NCBI GenBank assembly: GCA_003697105.1
Contig: RFFQ01000100.1
Coordinates: 1 to 11,542, forward strand
Length of the DNA: 11,542 bases
Direction: 5' to 3'
Origin: Gemmatimonadota bacterium
GTDB lineage: Bacteria > 4572-55 > J002
Shown here: positions 1 through 7,655 of the stretch, piece after piece
Layout: every line of letters starts with the position of its first letter
Position numbering within the stretch: position 1 is the stretch's first letter
Made by a program: the position numbers and the translations under genes
Notes under the pieces: generated by a model
Seen by the model: the letters and a program-made list of their open reading frames with translations, nothing else
Databases searched by the model: none
What the model was told of the DNA's origin: nothing

Positions 1-1554
1 GAACAGGTGGAAGTATTCGATGGCGTCATCGATGGAGGCGGTGGCGAAGAGCGCGTTGAACTTGCGTTGGTTGGTGGCGGCGTCGTGCTTGTCGAGGATC
101 GCCTCGACCACCGCGTGCTTGGTGAGCGCTTCGCCGGGCTTGACGGGCGCGCCGTCGGGCTTGAAGTAGTCCACATGGAACCGCAGCACGTTGCCATCGT
201 CGATGGCGTGGGTGATGGTGTAGGCGTGGAGCTGCTTTTCGAAGATGTCCTTGGTGGTGGCCAGACGCGCCTCGTGCCCTTCGATGCGCCGATAGGTGGC
301 GTTCTGCTCGAAGATGGGGGTGCCGGTGAAGCCGAAGAGCTGGGCCTGGGGGAAGAACTCGCGGATGGCCCTGTGGTTTTCGCCGAACTGGGAGCGGTGG
401 CATTCGTCGAAGATGAAGACGATTCGCTTGTCGCGCAGCGGCTCCAGGCGCTTGCGGTATTCCTTGCGGTGGCTGGCATCGAGCGCCAGGCCCAGCTTCT
501 GGATGGTGGTGACGATGACCTTGTCCTTGTAATCGTCCGAGAGCAGGCGCCGCACCAGGGTTTCGGTGTTGGTGTTCTCCTCAACGCATTTGGGCTGGAA
601 GCGGTTGAATTCTTCCCGGGTCTGCTTGTCGAGATCCTTGCGGTCGACCACGAACAGGCATTTTTCGATGTCGGGGTTATCCTTGAGCAGGGTGGAGGCT
701 TTGAACGAGGTCAGGGTCTTGCCTGAGCCGGTGGTGTGCCAGATGTAGCCGTTGCCGCGGTTCTCGTGGATGCAATCGACAATCGCCTTGACGGCATAGA
801 TCTGATAGGGGCGCATCATCAGAATCTTGCGCTCGGTCTGCACCAGCACCAGGTAGCGGTTGAGCATCTCGGCCAGGGTGCATTTGGCGAGGAACTGGTC
901 GGCAAACTCGTCGAGGTGGGTGATTTTTTTGTTGTCCTTCGCTGCCCAGCGGTAGATAGGCAGGAAGCGCTCTTCGACGTTGAAGGTGAAGTGCGCGTTA
1001 TTGTTGTTGGCGAAATACCAGGTCTGGCTGCAATTGCTGACGATGAACAGCTGCATGAAGCAGAGCAGGCTGTTGGTGTAGCCGTTGCCCGGGTCGTTGC
1101 GGTAGTCGATGATCTGCTGCATCGCCTTGCGCGGCGAGACCTGGAGCGATTTCAGCTCAATCTGCACCAGCGGCAGGCCGTTGATCAGCAGGATGACGTC
1201 ATAGCGGTGATGGCTGCTCTTGGTATTGACGCGCAGCTGGTTGACGACCTCGAAACTGTTCTTGCACCAATCCTTGAGGTTGACCAGCTGGTAATGCAGC
1301 GGCGTGCCGTCTTCGCGCTCGAAGGTATTGCGGTGGCGCAAACGCTCGGAGTTCTCAAAAACATCGGGCGTCACGATCTCTTCCAGCAGGCGTCCGAATT
1401 CTCTATCGGACAGCTTCACCCGGTTGAGCGATTCGAATTTCTCGCGGAAATTACTTTCCAGGGCATCCCGATCCCGGATATCCGGGCGGTAGGTGTACTT
1501 GAGACCCCTGAGTTTGTCGATCAGGGTTTGTTCGATTTGGACTTCTTTGGTCAT
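1..1554 (-). CDS. hsdR: Type I restriction enzyme R subunit HsdR (C-terminus beyond window)
   Basis: This is the DNA-translocating and cleaving subunit of a type I restriction-modification complex, which works with HsdM and HsdS. The frame is open from ATG at 1554-1552 to the window edge, giving 518 residues of an expected roughly 1,000. Residues 119-135 carry the PD-(D/E)xK nuclease signature D119...E133-L-K135, with the 14- and 16-residue spacing known from EcoR124I. Next come the translocase motifs: MRPYQ at 247-251, Walker A TTGSGKT at 274-280, VVDRKDLD at 302-309, DECHRSQFGE at 383-392 and FTGTPIF at 409-415. Whole segments, such as GYIWHTTGSGKTLTSFKA, match my memory of the EcoR124I (type IC) family. 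The start fits the family's N-terminus, but no good Shine-Dalgarno precedes it. No hsdM or hsdS is visible; they would have to lie past the window start or elsewhere. GC near 60% contrasts with the flanking genes and suggests acquisition. The catalytic residues are intact as far as seen. Confidence 0.95.
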   Translation of the reverse strand, partial: MTKEVQIEQTLIDKLRGLKYTYRPDIRDRDALESNFREKFESLNRVKLSDREFGRLLEEIVTPDVFENSERLRHRNTFEREDGTPLHYQLVNLKDWCKNSFEVVNQLRVNTKSSHHRYDVILLINGLPLVQIELKSLQVSPRKAMQQIIDYRNDPGNGYTNSLLCFMQLFIVSNCSQTWYFANNNNAHFTFNVEERFLPIYRWAAKDNKKITHLDEFADQFLAKCTLAEMLNRYLVLVQTERKILMMRPYQIYAVKAIVDCIHENRGNGYIWHTTGSGKTLTSFKASTLLKDNPDIEKCLFVVDRKDLDKQTREEFNRFQPKCVEENTNTETLVRRLLSDDYKDKVIVTTIQKLGLALDASHRKEYRKRLEPLRDKRIVFIFDECHRSQFGENHRAIREFFPQAQLFGFTGTPIFEQNATYRRIEGHEARLATTKDIFEKQLHAYTITHAIDDGNVLRFHVDYFKPDGAPVKPGEALTKHAVVEAILDKHDAATNQRKFNALFATASIDDAIEYFHLF

Positions 1555-1602
1555 GGGCAATCCAGTTTGGTTTTTGTGTGTCCAACAACCCATTTCACTT
1601 GA

Positions 1603-1737
1603 AATAACAAATTTAAAAATGCTGATGTCACCGGATTAGAGGAAAACATTAAAATTCGTTCAGGAATTGGCTCACCCAATTTAATTCAACAAATCAAAAA
1701 CCATCTCGCCGGAATTGGCGCTATTCATACAGCCTAA
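1603..1737 (+). pseudogene. Possible C-terminal remnant of an unknown gene
   Basis: An open frame of 44 codons runs from just after an in-frame TGA (1600-1602) to TAA (1735-1737). It has no ATG, and its composition is AT-rich. The translation reads like ordinary protein, for example GLEENIKIRSGIGSPN followed by LIQQIKNHLAGIGAIHTA before the stop. I do not recognise the family. The lack of a start, the stop just upstream and the position at the edge of the GC-rich hsdR block suggest the tail of a gene whose front was lost when hsdR arrived. A chance open frame of this length is also possible. Confidence 0.3.
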
Positions 1738-1866
1738 AAGGTCACTTTTGGCGAAGGTATTGCTTATGCTTGTAAATATTACCCAACTCGGCAGGGAACT
1801 GCACGTTGCTTGGCCATAAATGACGCCAAAACAACCCCATGATATACATCATAGACAGATTCGGCT

Positions 1867-1895
1867 AATAAAAAGGTTTGCCCTGATAGTGTCAA
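1867..1895 (-). promoter_or_regulatory. Possible sigma70 promoter reading toward hsdR
   Basis: On the minus strand, a perfect -35 TTGACA (1895-1890) is followed after 17 bases by TTTATT (1872-1867), a 4/6 match to the -10 consensus. Transcription would start near 1860 and leave a leader of about 300 bases before hsdR, which is long. No better minus-strand promoter was seen closer to the gene. The call rests on the two boxes alone. Confidence 0.35.
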
Positions 1896-1937
1896 GTGTT
1901 TTCCTTACGCTTTGCGGGAGCAGACCGCCCTTTACAA

Positions 1938-1966
1938 TTGACAACCAACCGTAAATACGCTATGAT
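1938..1966 (+). promoter_or_regulatory. Sigma70 promoter of the TPR-CHAT gene
   Basis: TTGACA (1938-1943), a 17-base spacer and TATGAT (1961-1966) form a near-consensus housekeeping promoter. The start site should lie near 1973, giving a leader of about 165 bases to the ATG at 2140. No sigma54 -24/-12 element is visible in this gap, so the sigma54 activator downstream is unlikely to drive this gene directly. Confidence 0.75.
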
Positions 1967-2123
1967 TCGGGTCACCAAATTATATAGAATTTGCCACCGT
2001 TAAGAAAGTGTCCAAAACCCCAAAATGAAGCACCTGAGTGCTTGAACCCTCTTTAGAAAGATGCAATTCAGAGCGATACTCGCGTCCTGAAGAAGCATAA
2101 ACCCGCCACACCTTTCCCCGATT

Positions 2124-2130
2124 GTGGAGA
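2124..2130 (+). promoter_or_regulatory. Ribosome binding site deciding the start at 2140
   Basis: GTGGAGA ends nine bases before the ATG at 2140-2142. This supports that ATG over the in-frame TTG at 2122, which would overlap the site and add six residues (including Arg) ahead of the signal peptide. It is one of the few clear Shine-Dalgarno sequences in the window. Confidence 0.7.
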
Positions 2131-2139
2131 CCATATCTG

Positions 2140-5100
2140 ATGAAAATCACCTGGATACTTTTGGTACAGGTCGTATTAGCCTGCCCTATTTTTGCCGGAG
2201 AAATACCGGATTCGTTACGAATTTCCCAATCAGATTCACTGGCGATGCGGGGGCAGGATTCCTTGGCAGTGGGTAATGCCGGTGCCGCCTTAACCTATTG
2301 GGAGCAAGGTTACAATCTGATTGAGAATATCCCTGGACAAGAAGCCCGGATCGCGGCATACCTAAACGCTTTTGGTGTGGCTCACGAACACTTAGGGCAC
2401 TATGACAAAGCCGTTCAGGCATATCAAACCGCCGCTACCTATGCTATCGAACAAGGGGTCTTCTCGACCGCCGGACTGGCGTATAAAAATTTGGGATTAC
2501 TATACCACCGCATCTGGAATGATTCTGAAAAAGCGTTAGCATACACCCGCCAAGCCGAAGAAATGTACCAAAAGGCAGGGGATGTACGTGCCCAACTCCA
2601 AGCAAAAAATGACAGAGTTACCTTCTATTGGGCAGCAGAAGATTACGAATCTGCTTTACAGCTAACCCGCGAATTGATCGAAGGATGGGCAACCTTGCCA
2701 GATAGCCTCGAACTTGCCTACAACTTGCACAATGCCGGTCTTCTGCTCAATAATCTGGGACGCTATGAAGAGAGCGAAGCCTACTTTATCCAAGCGGTAC
2801 CCCTCTATACTCGCTTTGAAGAATATTCCAATTTGATGGAAGTTATCCGCTGGATTGCCATCATGCGCCGCAACCAGCACAAATTTGAGGACGCCATCAC
2901 CACCTCACAAGCCTATATCGAGATGGCACGAATACTTGACCCGAATGCCCTCCTTGATGCCTACGAAACTCTGGCAAGCACCTATTATCAAATGGGAGAG
3001 TGTGAAGCGGCAATTGCCACCTATGACACCCTGTACCACCTCGCCCAAACCGCAGATGACCTAGAACGGCAACGCAATGCGCTTTATTACACCGGTGTCT
3101 GCCTCAAAAATAACGGTGCGTATGATCAAGCGCGGGCAAAATTTGAAGCGGCAGCAACCTTCGACCAGCAACTGGAAAATACGGCACAGTTATCCTTGGA
3201 TTATAACATGATGGGCATTTGCTATGACCAATTAGACCAGCAGGAATTAGCGATTCCGGCATTCTTGAAATCGGCGCAACTTGACAGCATAAATGGCAAT
3301 CCCAAGGATGTGGGAATCAACTACCGCAATGTTGCCCTGATGTACCATGAATTGGCAGATTATACTACCGCCCAAATGTACTATGAGCAAGCGATCCAAT
3401 GGCACCAGACGACCCAAGACAGCAGTGAATTAATAGACGATTTCGATCAAGCCGGCGATAACTTCCAAAAATTAAAACAGTTCGATCTCGCCTTGAGTGC
3501 CTACCACCAGCAACGGATGCTGGCAGAAGCCCGCGCCGATACCCACCAGATCGCGAAAGCGTACCAATCGTTGGGGGAAACCTACCGCCACCTGAAACAG
3601 CCACGGCAAGGTATCGCATATTATGAAAAAGCACTGGCACTTGATCCCAGCGGTATCTATCTGGATTTGGGATATACCTTTAATGGATTGGCATTGTGCT
3701 ATGACGATCTGGATGACTATCCCCGCGCCCTAACCTACTTTTTACAAGCTGCTCAAGCCGATAGTTTAAATGGGGATGAAAGCGATTTTGCCCTGAATCT
3801 GCAAAATGTCGCCCTCACATACACCGACATGGGGCAGTACGATAACGCCGCGGCGTACTATCAACGCGCCCTTGCCATTCACCAAAACCTAAATGATTTT
3901 AGTGAGATGGGTGATGATCAGCAAGGAATCGGAGATATGTTTTATAACACCGGACAATATGATGATGCGTTGCAAGCATACCAGCAGGCATTAGCGTACT
4001 ACCAGCAAGCAAAAAACCAGGCCGGTATTGCCCAAACGTTCGACCGGATAGGCGATGCCTTCTCCAGTACCGGACACGTCGATAGTGCCCAAGCGTATTA
4101 TGAACAGGCAAATACCATCTTTGTAGCGCGGAATGATGCCAGCGGGCAAGCCAGTGTGGCGGTCAGTTTGGGACTCATGGAAACGGAACGTGGTAATACA
4201 ACCGCGGCATTAGACCAGTTTCAACGCGGCTTGGAACTCTATCAAATGCTACAAGATAGCTCCAACATTGCCATCGTTTACGAAAATTTAGGTGTCACCC
4301 TCAACCGCATGGGACGTAATGAAGAAGCCTTTACCTACTACCAACAGGCGATTGAAATCATGCAAAAATTGGGTGAAAACGCGAATCTGGCGCATGTATA
4401 TCAAAATTTGGCGACTACCTATAGCACCCTCGGACACTATCCCCAAGCACGGGATTACTACGAAATCGCCCTAGCGATCTATCGCCGCATCAACGACCGT
4501 AAAAATGAAAGCGCCCTCATAGCGAACCTTGCCTACGTTTACCTTTCTACCTCCAACTACCGCCGGGCAGAAGAACGGTTTATGGAAGCGTTGGAAATTT
4601 CCCACGAAATCGGAGATAGACCCGGACAAGCTATTATTTTTGAAGGACTTAGCGATACGTACCTGCGCCTTGGAAATTACCCTCTTGCTCTTGAATACGC
4701 AAATTTAAGTTTGGAAATCTATCAGGATATCGGTGACCGCTGGGGAGAAGGCGGCGCTTACCTCACCCTCGGCAACGCCTATTTTGGCAAAGATGAGTAC
4801 CAAACCGCCATCAAATTTTATCAAAAATCATTGGAAATTGGACAAGAAACCCAAAATATGAACTTACGCGGTACCCAGTACAACAATTTGGGAGTGATGT
4901 ATTTCCATTTGGGCGACTACGATCAGTCTATGGAACACCTCAACCGTGCGGAAGCACTTTACCACAGCACCGGGGATCGCTATGGACTCGCCTTGACCCT
5001 TGCCAACTGGAGTGAAATGTACACCGAAAAAGGCGACTATGCTCGCGCCTTGGAAAGTGCCACCCGGGCACTGAATATGTATCGTGAGATGGAAGTAACC

Positions 5101-7542
5101 GGGCGTTCCGCCTGGATGATGCATGATTTAGGCAAACTCCACCGGGAATTGGGGAATTATGACCGCGCCTTTGCCTTATTGGATTCTGCCCTAGCGATCT
5201 ACCGCTCAATTGGGCAAAAAACGGACACCGGCAACGTCTTGGCAGAGATCGGCTTCACCCATCAGGAACGAGCAGAATTTGATGCCGCTTTGGATTACTA
5301 CCAGCAATCCTTACAGATCGCCGAAGCGGTCGGACGGCGCAAGGAAAAAGGCAAATTTTTGATGCTTATCGGCTCGATCCACACTGCCCGAGGCGAATAT
5401 ACCCAAGCCTTAGAACGCTATGACACGGTTTACCAGTTATTTAACGAAATTGAATATCGCGTGGGGGTGCGCGATGTGGCGGAAAAACGGGGGAAAGTTC
5501 ATTTTTATTTGGGCGATTATGAGCGCGCCTTACAACAGTATCGCATTGCGTACCACATCGATACGGAACTGGGACGCAAAGTGGCTCAAGCAAAATTGAC
5601 CCTGAAAATCGGACAAGTCGAATTGGCACAAGGTAAATTTAACGCCGCCAAAACAACCTTGAGCCAGATTGAGACCCTTGAGGTCAATACGCCCCGGCTA
5701 AAAGCGGCAGCCGCCCATCGATTGGCACAAGCCAAATTGGCACTCGGTGAAATAGAGACCCTAGACCAACAGCTCCAACAGGCGTTGGAATGGTACCGCA
5801 CCAGCGAAGATCGATTGGGCATGGCAGAAGTGTATTTGACCCAAGGGGATTATCTCTTGCGCCGCCAGCAATACCCAGCGGCAACCGAGGCATACACCGC
5901 CGCCCACCATCTCGCACTAGAAATCGGTGTACCGGAACTGGTCTGGCAAGCCCAATGGGGCATCGGACGGGCATTGGCGGGATTGAACCAGATCGATTCT
6001 GCGGTAACCCATTTACAAGCGGCAGTCCAAACCGTAGAATCATTGCGGGAACAATTGGCTTCCGAAAATATCCAGCAGTCTTATAACACCAACAAGATGC
6101 AAATTTATGAGGAGCTTATCCAACTCCTGTTTGACTTGAACCGCGAAAAAGAGGCGCTGGAATATTTAGAACGGAGCCGTTCCCAATTGTTGCGAGACTC
6201 CTTCCGGGGATTGAATTACGGTACAAATGAAGAAAGCAGTGAAACATTAAATCGTCTCAAGGAATTGGATGCCCAAAATGCCCGCTTAACAGAACAGATT
6301 ACCGCCGAAAAAGCAAAACCATTTGCGAAACAGAATCAGAAAAAGATTGAGGAACTCAGCCGCCTTGTCGCCTCCAACGAAGCCGAATTTAACGAGTTGA
6401 TCTTCATTCTGGAAGCCGACCCCGACTATAAAAACCTGATTGCCATCCGCCCAGACCAGTTTAGTGATTTGCAGAGCAAAATTCCGCCGGGGAGTCTCTT
6501 TTTGGAATACTTCCCCTCCCAAACGGAATTGTATATTTTTGCGATCACGCCGGATCAATTAACGGCTAGCTCGGTTGAAATCCCTCGGGATGAACTGAAT
6601 CAACTGGTCACCCGCTTTCGACGCCAAATGGACCGGGAAGCCATACTCTTGCGGGATGGGATGCCCACCCATGTTAGCAGTTGGCAAGCGGAAACGGAAG
6701 TTGCACCACTCAAAGCCCTTATCACTCAATTATACGCCATTTTAATCCGCCCGATTGCCGCTGCCATTGAACCCGTGGAAACGCTCACCGTCATCCCTAC
6801 CGGGTCACTTTATTATTTGCCGTTCGCGGCGCTCGGCACTGAAGACGAAAACGGCAACTTACAATTTTTGATTGAAACCAAACGGATCACAACCCTCACC
6901 GCCGCCACATTGCAGGATTTAATCGCTGAAAAAAAACCGGAAACCGGCGAAAATTGTTTACTTGCGTTTGGTAACCCCGATGGAACATTAGCAGGCGCAC
7001 TGAAGGAAGTCATTGAAATAAAAGAGGTTTTCCCGGAGGAGGCGTACATCTACACCTTGAGTGACGCCACCGAAAGCCGGGCTAAAACGGAAGCGGGCAA
7101 CTGCGGGGTACTCCATTTTGCCACACATGGCAACCTAGACCCCAACTCGCCCATGCAATCCTTTTTGACGATGGCAAGCGATAATTCCGAGGATGATGGC
7201 AAACTGACCCTTGTGGAAATTCTGCGATTGCCGCTCAAAAAGCAGACTCATCTGGTAACGCTCTCTGCCTGCAATACTGCCATGGGCGAAAACCCTTCCG
7301 GCTTGGAGCTGATCAGCCTTGCTCGTGCCTTTGCGATGGCGGGTACACCATCTCTTATTGCGTCTTTGTGGAGTGTCAGTGATGACGCCACACAGGAATT
7401 AATGAAGACGTTTTACGCAAACTGGGGCAAAATCGATAAAGCCGAAGCCCTCCGGCAAGCACAACTCACCCTGATGGCTCAACCCGAATTTCGCCACCCG
7501 TTTTACTGGAGTCCGTTCGTGCTGATTGGTGATTACCGGTAA
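2140..7542 (+). CDS. Giant exported TPR-CHAT protein (caspase-like peptidase domain)
   Basis: This is a 1,800-residue protein. Residues 1-19 form a signal peptide: MK, then a hydrophobic core. A VVLAC match to the lipobox (Cys15) would make it a lipoprotein, while cleavage after IFA (residue 19) would make it soluble, so the mature protein is predicted outside the cytoplasm. From about 30 to 1,290 there are roughly thirty TPR units, mostly about 40 residues long, of the form NLGxxYxxxGxYxxALxYYxxAL. A helical linker (about 1,300-1,450) follows, then the CHAT domain (about 1,450-1,800). CHAT domains are clan CD, caspase/separase-like cysteine peptidases. The predicted catalytic pair is His1663 in HFATHG and Cys1711 in LSACNT, and the usual C-terminal FYWSPFVLIGDYR is present. 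The TPRs probably bind a partner or substrate. Some TPR-CHAT proteins act in type III CRISPR or gasdermin immunity, but no such partner is visible here. It has its own promoter, and no convincing terminator follows it. Substrate and role are unknown. Confidence 0.93.
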   Translation: MKITWILLVQVVLACPIFAGEIPDSLRISQSDSLAMRGQDSLAVGNAGAALTYWEQGYNLIENIPGQEARIAAYLNAFGVAHEHLGHYDKAVQAYQTAATYAIEQGVFSTAGLAYKNLGLLYHRIWNDSEKALAYTRQAEEMYQKAGDVRAQLQAKNDRVTFYWAAEDYESALQLTRELIEGWATLPDSLELAYNLHNAGLLLNNLGRYEESEAYFIQAVPLYTRFEEYSNLMEVIRWIAIMRRNQHKFEDAITTSQAYIEMARILDPNALLDAYETLASTYYQMGECEAAIATYDTLYHLAQTADDLERQRNALYYTGVCLKNNGAYDQARAKFEAAATFDQQLENTAQLSLDYNMMGICYDQLDQQELAIPAFLKSAQLDSINGNPKDVGINYRNVALMYHELADYTTAQMYYEQAIQWHQTTQDSSELIDDFDQAGDNFQKLKQFDLALSAYHQQRMLAEARADTHQIAKAYQSLGETYRHLKQPRQGIAYYEKALALDPSGIYLDLGYTFNGLALCYDDLDDYPRALTYFLQAAQADSLNGDESDFALNLQNVALTYTDMGQYDNAAAYYQRALAIHQNLNDFSEMGDDQQGIGDMFYNTGQYDDALQAYQQALAYYQQAKNQAGIAQTFDRIGDAFSSTGHVDSAQAYYEQANTIFVARNDASGQASVAVSLGLMETERGNTTAALDQFQRGLELYQMLQDSSNIAIVYENLGVTLNRMGRNEEAFTYYQQAIEIMQKLGENANLAHVYQNLATTYSTLGHYPQARDYYEIALAIYRRINDRKNESALIANLAYVYLSTSNYRRAEERFMEALEISHEIGDRPGQAIIFEGLSDTYLRLGNYPLALEYANLSLEIYQDIGDRWGEGGAYLTLGNAYFGKDEYQTAIKFYQKSLEIGQETQNMNLRGTQYNNLGVMYFHLGDYDQSMEHLNRAEALYHSTGDRYGLALTLANWSEMYTEKGDYARALESATRALNMYREMEVTGRSAWMMHDLGKLHRELGNYDRAFALLDSALAIYRSIGQKTDTGNVLAEIGFTHQERAEFDAALDYYQQSLQIAEAVGRRKEKGKFLMLIGSIHTARGEYTQALERYDTVYQLFNEIEYRVGVRDVAEKRGKVHFYLGDYERALQQYRIAYHIDTELGRKVAQAKLTLKIGQVELAQGKFNAAKTTLSQIETLEVNTPRLKAAAAHRLAQAKLALGEIETLDQQLQQALEWYRTSEDRLGMAEVYLTQGDYLLRRQQYPAATEAYTAAHHLALEIGVPELVWQAQWGIGRALAGLNQIDSAVTHLQAAVQTVESLREQLASENIQQSYNTNKMQIYEELIQLLFDLNREKEALEYLERSRSQLLRDSFRGLNYGTNEESSETLNRLKELDAQNARLTEQITAEKAKPFAKQNQKKIEELSRLVASNEAEFNELIFILEADPDYKNLIAIRPDQFSDLQSKIPPGSLFLEYFPSQTELYIFAITPDQLTASSVEIPRDELNQLVTRFRRQMDREAILLRDGMPTHVSSWQAETEVAPLKALITQLYAILIRPIAAAIEPVETLTVIPTGSLYYLPFAALGTEDENGNLQFLIETKRITTLTAATLQDLIAEKKPETGENCLLAFGNPDGTLAGALKEVIEIKEVFPEEAYIYTLSDATESRAKTEAGNCGVLHFATHGNLDPNSPMQSFLTMASDNSEDDGKLTLVEILRLPLKKQTHLVTLSACNTAMGENPSGLELISLARAFAMAGTPSLIASLWSVSDDATQELMKTFYANWGKIDKAEALRQAQLTLMAQPEFRHPFYWSPFVLIGDYR
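3211..4122 (+). repeat. Internal segmental duplication of a four-TPR block
   Basis: Within the TPR-CHAT protein, residues 358-502 (bases 3211-3645) align without gaps to residues 517-661 (bases 3688-4122), an offset of 159 residues. Shared features beyond the TPR consensus include DSING/DSLNG, NVALMY/NVALTY, an HQ pair before the third unit and DDFDQAGD/DDQQGIGD at matching positions. The DNA copies have diverged, so this is an old duplication of a multi-TPR unit, not a recent tandem repeat. Confidence 0.65.
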
Positions 7543-7589
7543 TATCCTGTCCCCCACATCAAAAGGACGATAATCCTCCGATTTTCCTA

Positions 7590-7618
7590 TTGACGTTACC
7601 GCAATTAACTCTTAATAT
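7590..7618 (+). promoter_or_regulatory. Sigma70 promoter of the AAA+ regulator gene
   Basis: TTGACG (7590-7595) and TAATAT (7613-7618) are separated by 17 bases, predicting a start near 7625, about 30 bases ahead of the ATG at 7656. The regulator therefore has its own promoter and need not depend on read-through from the TPR-CHAT gene, which ends at 7542. Confidence 0.65.
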
Positions 7619-7655
7619 CAGGACTTCTTCGTAACCCACACACAAAACACGGATT

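Larger units (their letters stand above)
1555..2139. other. Intergenic region between hsdR and the TPR-CHAT gene
   Basis: This 585-base gap separates two divergent genes. It holds an AT-rich coding-like fragment without a start (1603-1737), a possible minus-strand promoter (1867-1895), a strong plus-strand promoter (1938-1966) and the roughly 165-base leader of the TPR-CHAT gene. The leader contains a 6-bp hairpin (AAGCAC 2028-2033 with GTGCTT 2038-2043). That hairpin falls inside a six-codon ORF (ATG at 2025, TGA at 2043-2045) which lacks a ribosome site, so I do not call it a gene. I recognise no RNA gene or mobile element here. Base composition drops sharply at about 1560-1600, where hsdR ends. 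Confidence 0.7.

Noticed and set aside
7-1602. Two long plus-strand open frames (7-726 and 736-1602)
   Set aside because: They lie antisense to hsdR, whose minus-strand frame contains all expected motifs. Their length comes from the high GC of hsdR, and their translations show no recognisable domain.
1839-1852. Inverted repeat ATGAT-ATAC-ATCAT
   Set aside because: The arms are five bases and AT-rich, expected by chance in a 585-base gap. It lies downstream of the possible minus-strand start, not at a promoter box.
2025-2045. Six-codon leader peptide in the TPR-CHAT leader
   Set aside because: There is no ribosome site and no run of regulatory codons. The overlap with a small hairpin is probably chance.
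7555-7585. Possible terminator after the TPR-CHAT gene (AGGA/TCCT)
   Set aside because: The stem is only four base pairs with no proper U-tract. I do not call it.
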